IMG/VR virus record: IMGVR_UViG_3300044846_002555
Coordinates: 62,001 to 126,000 of that record
Origin: a virus
DNA length: 64,000 bases
Reading direction: 5' to 3' (one strand)
Under the pieces are notes generated by a model. It had not been told where the DNA came from. It ran no database searches and was given only the letters and a program-made list of their open reading frames with translations. Numbering within the stretch: the first letter of the stretch is position 1; the number at the start of each line of letters is the position of its first letter. Of the stretch, positions 55,000-62,805 are shown piece after piece. Made by a program: the position numbers and the translations under genes.

Positions 55000-55007
55000 T
55001 ATTTATA
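55000..55007 (+). promoter_or_regulatory. Candidate phage promoter element TATTTATA
   Basis: Lies 15 nt before the ATG at 55023 and downstream of the host-type promoter, so this gene may have two start sites of different classes. Confidence 0.45.
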
Positions 55008-55022
55008 TTAAAAACGTTTAAA

Positions 55023-56399
55023 ATGAGACTAACTAACACATTATCAACTTTAATTACAGAACAATCGCGTTTCCAAGTGTTATATGACAAATTGGTGAAA
55101 CCTTCTGACAAGCCAACAAGACCGGGTGAAAAACCTAAAGGTGCGATGGATTTTGAAACATTAAAGGCCATTATACTTGCTGACCCGACTACAATCGTTC
55201 CTGAAGGAATGGACATTGATACAATTTCTTTAGAGGATATGGAAAAAGTTAAAGTTGGGAAATACTCTCAATGGCTACTTAAAAACTTCATAAAACCGGT
55301 ATTTACCGATGAGAAAGCTGGTTTAGAACCGGGAACACCTGAATATAAAAAGGCGGCTCAAGAGTATAGAAGATTATTCTTGGAGGATTTATATAAGGTA
55401 ACTTCTGACTTAAGAAAATACGAAAAAGTTAAACAATACTTACCTCAAGAGGCAAGAGATATTAACAAAGTAACTGCGGCTGAGTTATTCAAATTATTGG
55501 ATGAGTTTGTAATGCCGGAGAAAAAACAAAAAGAATTAGAGAAGAAGGTAGCTAAGAAGACCCGAGAAGGATTTAATCACGCAGGTGGTGAGATTGTATG
55601 GGAAGGTCCAAATTGGACTATGATTAGAATCTCTGATAAAGGTGAGGTAGGGAAAGACGCTGCGGTTTATTACGGTGGATTCCACGAATATGACCAAGGA
55701 GAATCAAGATGGTGTACATCATCACCTGGTTTAACATACTTCAATGGGTATATCAAAGATGGTCCATTATATGTTGTATTCCCTAATGACGATAAAGGTG
55801 AGGTTGGGTTAAAAACCGGTTTACCAAAAGAAAGATATCAATTCCACTTCCCATCTAACCAATATATGGATAGAACGGATAGACAAATTAACTTGGTTGA
55901 ATACTTGAATGGTCCTATGTCGGAACTTAAAGATTTCTTCAAACCTGAATTTGCTAAAGGATTGGTTAAAGCGGGGACAAGTGATGTTGTAGATATTTCT
56001 TATCCTGATAACGCAGCTGGTAAATTCGTTGCATTATATGGTTTTGATGAATTGTTTGAAAGTTTACCTGATACTATTGTTAGATTATTAATCAGTAATA
56101 AATCAAATGAGAATATTGCTTTAGATGTTCCGGAATCAATCGGTAGATTTAAAAACTTACAAGCGTTAAAATTAGAGAAAATTTGTAGAACTATTCCAAG
56201 TTCAGTTTGTGAATTAAAAGAATTGAATTTCTTGGCTCTACCAAATAACAAAGATTTAAAATCTTTACCTGAATGTTTAATCAACTTAACTGATTTAGCG
56301 TTTATCAATTTAAAAGATAGTAACCCAAATGTTGAAATCCCACCAAAATTAAAGGAGAGATTGACAGACGAAGGAATGGGATTCTATTATTTTGACTAG
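55023..56399 (+). CDS. Leucine-rich-repeat protein with a WCT domain
   Basis: 458 residues. N-terminal helical tag (LSTLITEQSR), charged helical region to ~180, then a domain (about 185-310) with GGEIVWEGPNWTMIRI, RWCTSSPG near residue 230, DGPLYVVFPN and YQFHFPSNQYMDRTDRQI motifs; I recall this arrangement from other large phages but not a function. Residues about 345-440 form leucine-rich repeats (VPESIGRFKNLQALKLE, LPECLINLTDLAFINL). No signal peptide. LRR suggests binding to a protein partner, perhaps a host target. Two promoter classes precede it. Confidence 0.6.
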   Translation: MRLTNTLSTLITEQSRFQVLYDKLVKPSDKPTRPGEKPKGAMDFETLKAIILADPTTIVPEGMDIDTISLEDMEKVKVGKYSQWLLKNFIKPVFTDEKAGLEPGTPEYKKAAQEYRRLFLEDLYKVTSDLRKYEKVKQYLPQEARDINKVTAAELFKLLDEFVMPEKKQKELEKKVAKKTREGFNHAGGEIVWEGPNWTMIRISDKGEVGKDAAVYYGGFHEYDQGESRWCTSSPGLTYFNGYIKDGPLYVVFPNDDKGEVGLKTGLPKERYQFHFPSNQYMDRTDRQINLVEYLNGPMSELKDFFKPEFAKGLVKAGTSDVVDISYPDNAAGKFVALYGFDELFESLPDTIVRLLISNKSNENIALDVPESIGRFKNLQALKLEKICRTIPSSVCELKELNFLALPNNKDLKSLPECLINLTDLAFINLKDSNPNVEIPPKLKERLTDEGMGFYYFD

Positions 56400-56424
56400 T
56401 ATTAATATTTAAACACCATACAAA

Positions 56425-56715
56425 ATGAAAAATGTTGACGTTGAAATCTACATTAATCAATTTAAAACTTTCTTTAACAACAACCCCAACGACTTAATTC
56501 AGTTGATTGGGGATGTTTTAAAGGACGACTTCTACGACAGAGTAAAACAACAATCATTAGATAATTTTGAGAACGGAGAGGACGTTTCCTTAACTCAAAA
56601 ACAAATCATCTCTATTGTTGTGTCACTTAAACAATCTCAAAACGATGAGGTTGATATGGATAAGATTAAGTCCATAATTTATCACACAGAATTTGCTCAC
56701 TTTTCTCTTAACTAA
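56425..56715 (+). CDS. Hypothetical protein, unknown
   Basis: 96 residues, soluble and helical (INQFKTFFNNNPNDLIQLIG; LTQKQIISIVVSLKQSQ). The composition resembles small DNA- or protein-binding helical proteins but no family is recognised. It follows the LRR gene by 25 bases and ends just before a new promoter. Confidence 0.5.
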   Translation: MKNVDVEIYINQFKTFFNNNPNDLIQLIGDVLKDDFYDRVKQQSLDNFENGEDVSLTQKQIISIVVSLKQSQNDEVDMDKIKSIIYHTEFAHFSLN

Positions 56716-56716
56716 T

Positions 56717-56747
56717 TTGTATAATTAAACTTATTGTACTATCTTTG
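56717..56747 (+). promoter_or_regulatory. Bacteroidota-type promoter (TTG, 20 nt, TATCTTTG)
   Basis: TTG at 56717-56719 and TATCTTTG at 56740-56747, 18 nt before the ATG at 56766. Spacing equals that of the primase promoter. Confidence 0.7.
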
Positions 56748-56765
56748 TACAATTAATTGTATGTT

Positions 56766-58502
56766 ATGAGAGAAGAACTATTTAATCTTACTAGAAAAGA
56801 ATATCGGGTACACGAACACTCCGACACAAATAGTGTTATCTATAAAAAAAACGAGAAAGAAATAGATATTTTTGGAGGTAGTGTAACTGAATTTCGTAGT
56901 AGTGCTCCTTGGGGACATTTTAGTTTTAAAACTGAACATACTTCTGAAGAAAAGTTTACCGAACATTACGGGAATCCGTTGGCGACTGTTGATATGACAA
57001 GAAGGATAATGTGTATTACCAAAGAGGGTGATAAGATTACCTTTAAAATGTTTTGGTACAACAGACGAAGAAGAGTTGCGTCAAAATGGTTTAAGACTAG
57101 TACTCAATGTAAATTCGTTACCTTCAATTATAAAACCAATGCGTTGTATACTGGTTCATTGGATAACTACCATTTGAAAAGAAATTGTCGTAAAAGAATT
57201 AGAAGAGTTTTATTCAATAGTGACCCAATAAATAAAATTAGACATTGGGTTAGAGATAGTTTTAGTTCGGAAGATAAAAAAACAATAGATGTACCAACGA
57301 TTGTAAATCAAGTGGTGTCGGTCTTTGTTAACTCCATTCCCGGAACTGAAAAATATCCTGAATTATTACCGGAACAAAAAATATACAGACGTTATTTGGA
57401 CGCTCAAGGTGTTAAGTATCCGAACAATTGGTTTGAACTTATTGACGCATATCCTCAACCAAAGAAAAAAGATTTGGTTAAGTGTGATTACAAGTATGTT
57501 GATGCTTTAATGAGAGCTCATAACTTAAAGGGTGATAAAATTAAAAAATCATTACATACTATTAATAGGTTTGTTGATGCAAATCATTTCAATACAACTT
57601 GTAAGATTTTTGGTGAGAAATTTATATTAAATCAACCTGATGAGGTGATTAATCTTTTTTTAAGCACGTGGGATATAACTATTTTATCTGAAAATGTTAT
57701 ACGTATGTCAGGTTTAACCAAATCTGAAAAATTAAACTTTTTTGAAATTTATAAATTATATTATAAAAAGTTAATTAATTACCATACTATTTCTGACCAC
57801 ATTAGATTTTATGGGTTATTAAAAAATTTAGAACCGGTTAAATGGAAATCAAAAACTCACGATGAATTTACTCAAGAACATTACGATTGGTCTGAAAAAT
57901 ATAATTATTATACCAATGGTGACTTTACACGAATTTACAATCCAACTTTTGTTGAGAAAATAAATGAGGTAATATTAACCAAAGATGGGCCGTACTATCC
58001 TGAAGTATTGTTAACATCCAAACGATATAACAATGAGTCGTTCTTCCAGTCTAATTGTGTAAAGACATATGTTAAACGAATAGATTCTCTATTAATCTCT
58101 ATGAGACGAGGTCAAGGTGAAACTGAAGAGAGAGCGTCAATCGAGTATCGTATTAATTTAAATCTAAAACATAATACTTTTGATTTAGAGAGAGTTCAAA
58201 CTTTGGGTAAACGTAACGAAAGATTAGACAATAGTTGGACAGACGCTTTGGTTAAATTGGATAGTAGAGTATTTGAATATGAAGATTTATTCGATACTTT
58301 ACAGATTGAAGGTGATTTTGGTAACAGAAAAGTATTTTCTGATTGGGGGACTAAAGAAGTTGTAAGATATTCTGTAACTAAAACCGGAAAAGACATCACT
58401 GAACAACAATTATGTTGGAAAAACGATTCAATTATGAAATTAAATTCATATAATTATAACATCGTCGAGGTTCGAGCATGGGACGATGAACTAGGATTTT
58501 AA
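56766..58502 (+). CDS. Large hypothetical protein, unknown
   Basis: 578 residues from the ATG at 56766; an in-frame TTG nine bases upstream is less likely given the promoter just before it. Rich in Arg, Lys, Trp and aromatic residues, with a YNRRRRVASKWFK basic patch near residue 100 and a helical middle part (about 190-330). No recognised motif, membrane segment or signal. Basic character would allow nucleic-acid binding. It heads an operon with the small protein, thioredoxin and glutaredoxin genes that follow at one-to-three-base spacing. Confidence 0.55.
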   Translation: MREELFNLTRKEYRVHEHSDTNSVIYKKNEKEIDIFGGSVTEFRSSAPWGHFSFKTEHTSEEKFTEHYGNPLATVDMTRRIMCITKEGDKITFKMFWYNRRRRVASKWFKTSTQCKFVTFNYKTNALYTGSLDNYHLKRNCRKRIRRVLFNSDPINKIRHWVRDSFSSEDKKTIDVPTIVNQVVSVFVNSIPGTEKYPELLPEQKIYRRYLDAQGVKYPNNWFELIDAYPQPKKKDLVKCDYKYVDALMRAHNLKGDKIKKSLHTINRFVDANHFNTTCKIFGEKFILNQPDEVINLFLSTWDITILSENVIRMSGLTKSEKLNFFEIYKLYYKKLINYHTISDHIRFYGLLKNLEPVKWKSKTHDEFTQEHYDWSEKYNYYTNGDFTRIYNPTFVEKINEVILTKDGPYYPEVLLTSKRYNNESFFQSNCVKTYVKRIDSLLISMRRGQGETEERASIEYRINLNLKHNTFDLERVQTLGKRNERLDNSWTDALVKLDSRVFEYEDLFDTLQIEGDFGNRKVFSDWGTKEVVRYSVTKTGKDITEQQLCWKNDSIMKLNSYNYNIVEVRAWDDELGF

Positions 58503-58503
58503 T

Positions 58504-58824
58504 ATGAAAGAAATACCACAACATTGTATTGATACCTTCAAGGAAAGGTTCGGAGCACATCCTAGTATTGTTGAGTTAACACCTACAATGTCTAGTGAAG
58601 ACACAGATAAGTTTTTAAGTAAAGCTCATTTGTTATGGTTTGAAAATTTTGTGAATGATGAATATAAGATTGTTCCTATGGACAGATTATATGAATATGA
58701 CTCTAGTGGTATTTTAATACTCCGAAAGTCACATACCAAGATATTTATTTTAACAAAGGTGGATAAACAAAATGTGGTAGATTTTATATTACTACAATTA
58801 AAAAGATTAACAAAAAAAGATTAA
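58504..58824 (+). CDS. Hypothetical protein, unknown
   Basis: 106 residues, mixed alpha/beta (YKIVPMDRLYEYDSSGILIL), soluble. One base after the preceding stop and three bases before the thioredoxin gene. No family recognised. Confidence 0.5.
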   Translation: MKEIPQHCIDTFKERFGAHPSIVELTPTMSSEDTDKFLSKAHLLWFENFVNDEYKIVPMDRLYEYDSSGILILRKSHTKIFILTKVDKQNVVDFILLQLKRLTKKD

Positions 58825-58827
58825 AAA

Positions 58828-59151
58828 ATGGAAATTACACAAGAATTATTACAAGAAAAAATTAACAATGGTGAAAAATTAGTAGTTGACTTTTGGGCTC
58901 CATGGTGTGGGCCTTGTAAAGTTATGAAACCGGCTTTTGAAAAAGTTTCTGAAGAATTTAGAAACGAAAACTCTGAAGTTCAATTGTTCACCTTAAATGT
59001 TGAAGAAAATAAAGAATTTGCTGCATCATTAGGTATTAGAGCAATCCCTACGGTTAAATCATTTTCAGATGGTAAAGAAGTTTATTCTCAACCGGGAATG
59101 CAAATGGAAAGTCAAATTAAACAATTAGTGACTAACCTAATCAATGGATAA
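58828..59151 (+). CDS. Thioredoxin
   Basis: 107 residues, standard thioredoxin length. Active site WCGPC (Cys27, Cys30) in FWAPWCGPCKVMKP and the cis-proline loop IRAIPTV are both present. It would reduce disulfides; in phages thioredoxins serve ribonucleotide reductase or, in T7, polymerase processivity (using the host protein). Overlaps the glutaredoxin-like gene by eight bases. Confidence 0.9.
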   Translation: MEITQELLQEKINNGEKLVVDFWAPWCGPCKVMKPAFEKVSEEFRNENSEVQLFTLNVEENKEFAASLGIRAIPTVKSFSDGKEVYSQPGMQMESQIKQLVTNLING

Positions 59152-59428
59152 GTTATTAATTCTTTTCACTATGAAAGGTTGTCCTTATTGTGATATGATG
59201 AAGGAACAACTTATTAAAAATGATATTGGATTTGTTATAAGAGATATTGATGAACATAAAGATGAATATGATATGTTTGTCGAAGTAACTGAAAACGAAT
59301 TTGTCCCAGCTTTTATGATTGTTGAATCTCCGGATGAATCACCTAAAAGTTATTTATACGCACCTGAAAGAGATTTTGATGAAATTGATGAAGGTGTTGA
59401 AATAATTAAAGAACATTTTAAAAAATAA
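59144..59428 (+). CDS. Glutaredoxin-like protein
   Basis: 94 residues. CPYC active site (Cys13, Cys16) right after the first strand, RDIDEHKDEYDMF helix region and a VPAFMIV strand with cis-proline, as in glutaredoxins. The TVP/GG glutathione-binding end is modified (ESPDESPKSY), so glutathione use is doubtful. Coupled to the thioredoxin gene, it suggests a dedicated redox pair, possibly for a ribonucleotide reductase outside this window. Confidence 0.75.
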   Translation: MDKLLILFTMKGCPYCDMMKEQLIKNDIGFVIRDIDEHKDEYDMFVEVTENEFVPAFMIVESPDESPKSYLYAPERDFDEIDEGVEIIKEHFKK

Positions 59429-59429
59429 A

Positions 59430-59453
59430 AAAATCCCCTTAATTGGGGATTTT
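59430..59453. terminator. Bidirectional terminator between convergent genes
   Basis: Stem AAAATCCCC / GGGGATTTT with a six-base loop, T-rich on both sides. Serves the redox operon on the plus strand and the 274-residue gene on the minus strand. Confidence 0.8.
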
Positions 59454-59457
59454 CTAT

Positions 59458-60282
59458 TTAGAATAGTATAAGGTCTTTTATTTTATCTTTAATTAACCAA
59501 GGTTTGATATCTAAGGGTTTTAGTAAGTCATCCAAAATATTATAATCTTTAATGGTGTTATTAAATTTTAACATATCAAAATCAAATACATCCAAAATCA
59601 TTGAGGTAATATTTTTTGTCGGGTGTATGCTATTAGAAACTATCTTGATGTTATAATCCTCTGTTTCATCAAGAACTACCGAAGAGTATTCAAATGTTAT
59701 TTGATTTGTTAATAGGGTATCAAATAATTGATTACAAATATATTCTGAATAGTATAATTCTTGTCTTCCCATACTCAAACTATACCCGTGAGGAAATTCC
59801 GAAGATATATTCAATGGTGAATAGGTGTAGAAACTTAAATTAGAAGTGTTGTCTTCAGAATAATCTAATTCATATTCCATTCTGTTGGTGTAGGAGATGG
59901 TATTATATTTTGGTTGAATTGGGTCGTTGATTGCATCAATAATTGACTGATGATATATTGGTCTTGATGAGTTGTAAAAGTCAAACATGTGATAAAACTT
60001 TTTAACCAACTCTTGTTCATACATTATTAAATCAATAATGTTAATGTGTGAGTAACCAAAATCGGTTAATAGTGTTTCGTATTCACTTACAAAGTTATCT
60101 TTAACTTGGACCATGTCCAAAATTTTGGAAGATGAGGTCATTCCGTTAACCACCAAAAATTTACCACAATCGGTAACTTCAATAACAACATCGTGTTGAT
60201 TGGTTTTGTTTATCTCTTTTACTAAAAAGTCCGAGAATAGATTTACAATCCCTTTGTTTGATTTTTCATTAAAGTATTTCAT
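59458..60282 (-). CDS. Hypothetical protein, distant resemblance to SAM-synthetase N-domain
   Basis: 274 residues. The segment at about 30-85 (VVIEVTDCGKFLVVNG, then a VQVKDNFVSEYETLLTDFGY and SHINIIDLI stretch) follows the pattern of the first S-adenosylmethionine synthetase domain (VxxExxxxxGxxxVxGE, then a xTVxEIGY...D element). The catalytic His/Asp motifs at the synthetase start and the later loops are not evident, so enzyme activity is doubtful. Otherwise unknown. Stands alone on the minus strand, with its terminator at 59430. Confidence 0.4.
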   Translation of the reverse strand: MKYFNEKSNKGIVNLFSDFLVKEINKTNQHDVVIEVTDCGKFLVVNGMTSSSKILDMVQVKDNFVSEYETLLTDFGYSHINIIDLIMYEQELVKKFYHMFDFYNSSRPIYHQSIIDAINDPIQPKYNTISYTNRMEYELDYSEDNTSNLSFYTYSPLNISSEFPHGYSLSMGRQELYYSEYICNQLFDTLLTNQITFEYSSVVLDETEDYNIKIVSNSIHPTKNITSMILDVFDFDMLKFNNTIKDYNILDDLLKPLDIKPWLIKDKIKDLILF

Positions 60283-60323
60283 ATTTTTAAATTATACGAA
60301 ATGATATGTAAAATAAAATTAAT

Positions 60324-60331
60324 TATAAATA
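60324..60331 (-). promoter_or_regulatory. TATTTATA-like element upstream of the 274-residue gene
   Basis: Minus-strand TATTTATA 41 nt before the ATG at 60282, next to a hairpin that ends the upstream minus gene. Spacing is longer than at the other sites. Confidence 0.25.
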
Positions 60332-60362
60332 AAAAAGGGACAAAAAGTCCCTTTATTTTTTT
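60331..60362. terminator. Terminator hairpin after the 52-residue gene
   Basis: Stem AAAGGGAC / GTCCCTTT with a five-A loop; T-rich on both sides (T run on minus strand 60331-60336, on plus strand 60356-60362). Positioned just downstream of the minus-strand gene at 60375. Confidence 0.75.
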
Positions 60363-60374
60363 AAACACAAAATA

Positions 60375-60533
60375 TTATTTTTTAGTGTAATATCTCTCAA
60401 CAACTTTACGGATAGATTCTTGTATTGGCTGAGTTTTTGGAGCTTGAGCCTGAACCTGCTGTAGAGTTTGAGATTGACTTGATTGTTGTGTCGTTTGTGT
60501 TTGTTGTGCTTTGTTTTTACATCCGCAACCCAT
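60375..60533 (-). CDS. Small Gln-rich protein with an N-terminal Cys pair
   Basis: 52 codons, ATG at 60533. It begins MGCGCKNK, continues with a Gln/Thr/Ser-rich stretch and ends with an amphipathic SIRKVVERYYTKK helix. I recall small phage proteins with the same MGC-C-K start and VExYY end. A terminator follows its stop and a TATTTATG element lies upstream, which support a real gene. Gly2/Cys3/Cys5 could be lipid-modified or bind metal; unknown. Confidence 0.6.
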   Translation of the reverse strand: MGCGCKNKAQQTQTTQQSSQSQTLQQVQAQAPKTQPIQESIRKVVERYYTKK

Positions 60534-60560
60534 GATTATTTTTATTTAAACGTTTATAAC

Positions 60561-60568
60561 CATAAATA
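60561..60568 (-). promoter_or_regulatory. Weak TATTTATA-like element (TATTTATG)
   Basis: Minus-strand element 27 nt before the ATG of the 52-residue gene, in the divergent gap. Confidence 0.25.
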
Positions 60569-60601
60569 TCATATATAATGATAATATGTAAATATATTTT
60601 A

Positions 60602-60609
60602 TATCTTTG
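60602..60609 (+). promoter_or_regulatory. TATCTTTG -7 box, without a clear -33 TTG
   Basis: The -7 box matches TAnnTTTG and ends 15 nt before the ATG at 60625, but no TTG is found at the expected distance, so the promoter is weaker than the others. Confidence 0.45.
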
Positions 60610-60624
60610 TGTATATTTATTGAT

Positions 60625-61989
60625 ATGAGTGGTAAAATAATTTTAACGAATAAAGATTTACATCAGATTGTAAAACAAATCAAAGAACAAGTTGAGGGTG
60701 ATTATTATAAGATATCGCCTGAAGAATATATACAATTAATGTCTTTAGGTAGTTATCACGGAAAAGCGATAACTAAAATGAGAAAGTTTCAAGGTAAACC
60801 ATTATGGATAACCGGGGACTTAAATCTATCTAGTACTCCAACAGATAGTTTAGGTAATGTCGGTTATGTTGATGGAAGTTTAAATATCTCATATACTAAA
60901 GTGTCTAGCATAGAAGGAACTAATGTTAAAGGGTGGGTTGCTGATTCTAATTCACCTCGTGAAAGAATTAGAGAGAAACAAGAACTCAATGCTAAATTAG
61001 CTCAACAGGATATACTTCGTGATAATAATGAATGGGATTTTAAAAATGGTGATGAGACCGGAGAAAAGGCTCAAGCGTTATTTGAAAATTTAATTAATAA
61101 TGGTGAGATTGACCTGTTATCCGACGAGGACAAAGAAAAATTAACAATTTTGAGACGTAAACTTCAAGATTTGGAACAAGAGTATGAGGGGCTTGATGAT
61201 AATGATGATAGAGCATATGAAGTTCAAGAAGCTATTGATGAAACTCAATCGGAAATTGATGAGTTAGAAGAAAATGATGCGGATGTTTATATGATGTATC
61301 CACAACCAAGATATACTCATTATGGGTTAACACAATTTGAGGTTTTAATACCTGGTTTCAAAAATAATGAATATACTGTTGGAACTGAAGAAGAGATGGA
61401 TGATGCGGCATTACAATATGCTAAAAATTATGTTGATGATGTGGGGGCGGATGGATTTAATGAATCATTTATTGAAGATTATTTAGATGTTGATGCTATT
61501 GTTAATATGGCTGAAGAGGATTATGATTATCAAGTTAGAGATTATCCTGATAGTTATTTCAGTGATAGTGATTATGAGTTGACCTATGAACAAGAACAAA
61601 GAATAGAACAACTTGAATCTCAAATAGAAGATTTAGAACAACAAAAACTTGAATTGGATTCAGATGACGAAAATTATTATGACTACGAAGAGGATTTAGA
61701 TAATCAAATTGAAGCTCTTCAAGAAGAGTTAGATAGTATTGAAGTTGATACCGAACCAACTGAAGAAATGATTGAGAATAAAGTTAATGAATTAGTCAGA
61801 GACGTAAGAAGAGACCCGTTAGATTATCTTAAAAACTATGGTTTAGATATTAAAGAATATATTGATGAAGATGCTTTAGCTCAAGGGTTAGTTGATTCTG
61901 ATGGTTGGGGTGTTATGAATAGTTATGACGGTCAATACGATAGTGAAGAAGTTAATGGTGTGACATATTATATAATGAGAACTAACTAA
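60625..61989 (+). CDS. Acidic coiled-coil protein with a beta-solenoid-like patch
   Basis: 454 residues from the ATG at 60625, chosen over an in-frame TTG that overlaps the -7 box. The first ~20 residues (TNKDLHQIVKQIKEQ) resemble the helical tags of other proteins here. Residues about 65-100 (PLWITGDLNLSSTPTDSLG and DGSLNISYTKVSSI) look like short leucine-rich beta-solenoid coils. Long very acidic coiled coils follow (about 180-225 and 330-395). No catalytic motif. The strong acidity could mimic DNA or bind basic partners, but that is speculation. Confidence 0.55.
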   Translation: MSGKIILTNKDLHQIVKQIKEQVEGDYYKISPEEYIQLMSLGSYHGKAITKMRKFQGKPLWITGDLNLSSTPTDSLGNVGYVDGSLNISYTKVSSIEGTNVKGWVADSNSPRERIREKQELNAKLAQQDILRDNNEWDFKNGDETGEKAQALFENLINNGEIDLLSDEDKEKLTILRRKLQDLEQEYEGLDDNDDRAYEVQEAIDETQSEIDELEENDADVYMMYPQPRYTHYGLTQFEVLIPGFKNNEYTVGTEEEMDDAALQYAKNYVDDVGADGFNESFIEDYLDVDAIVNMAEEDYDYQVRDYPDSYFSDSDYELTYEQEQRIEQLESQIEDLEQQKLELDSDDENYYDYEEDLDNQIEALQEELDSIEVDTEPTEEMIENKVNELVRDVRRDPLDYLKNYGLDIKEYIDEDALAQGLVDSDGWGVMNSYDGQYDSEEVNGVTYYIMRTN

Positions 61990-62037
61990 AACTATTCCTT
62001 TTTCCAATCTTTTCCCGTATATTTTAAATAATAGAAT

Positions 62038-62805
62038 ATGGAAATGAAACAGAAAAATAAGAATAGATTCATAATGGACACCGATTGGTTATTTGACGGT
62101 ATTTTAGATGCCGAACAAAAACAATATGTGTTATTAGATTACTTCCAAAAGATGAACAAACATCTTGAAAGAATGGAAGTATACCCAATGTTCATAGAAC
62201 TTTCATTACATTTGGGAAATATACAAACATTACTTACTCAAAATAAAATCTTATACGTAGATAGAAAATTAACATCCAATGACGATGAACTAGTGTTATC
62301 CGATTTGAAGGTTAAAGACATCCCCATTTTAGATGATGAGGAAGTAATTGAATATCATAAAATATTGAAAAATAGTCAACCACAACTACACGACTATTTT
62401 AATTTTGCAAAATCAATATGGAGTATTGTTTATGACTCTATAGAGGTTGTTGTGAAAAAAAACAAAAACAATCTACAAAGTAAATCCGGATTCTTTTATT
62501 ACAAGCAACCCGATAATTTATACATTTGGCAATACACTACAAGAAAAGTGTATAAGACCAAAGGACAAACAAAAACCTCTCTAAAATTAATTTTTAAAGG
62601 ACAACAGGATAGTTTGACAATCCCGGAAATTATCTCTACATTTTCTAAAACCTATGAAAAAAACAATGAAGTTGATTATCCAATTTTTGAAGTATTTTGT
62701 AGTGATGTGTTTCCATTAGAACAAACATTGGTACCAATTTTTAAAAGAAAAATATTATCATATATTAATCAAAGCGTTAAAATAACAAGAAAATTATTAT
62801 CATAA
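62038..62805 (+). CDS. Hypothetical protein, unknown
   Basis: 255 residues; conserved-looking start (NRFIMDTDWLFDGILDAEQK followed by a YVLLDYFQKM stretch) that I recall from T4-like phages of Bacteroidota, without known function. Mixed alpha/beta, soluble, Lys-rich C-terminal half. Its stop overlaps the ATG of the next gene by one base. No promoter motif is evident in the 48-nt gap upstream. Confidence 0.55.
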   Translation: MEMKQKNKNRFIMDTDWLFDGILDAEQKQYVLLDYFQKMNKHLERMEVYPMFIELSLHLGNIQTLLTQNKILYVDRKLTSNDDELVLSDLKVKDIPILDDEEVIEYHKILKNSQPQLHDYFNFAKSIWSIVYDSIEVVVKKNKNNLQSKSGFFYYKQPDNLYIWQYTTRKVYKTKGQTKTSLKLIFKGQQDSLTIPEIISTFSKTYEKNNEVDYPIFEVFCSDVFPLEQTLVPIFKRKILSYINQSVKITRKLLS

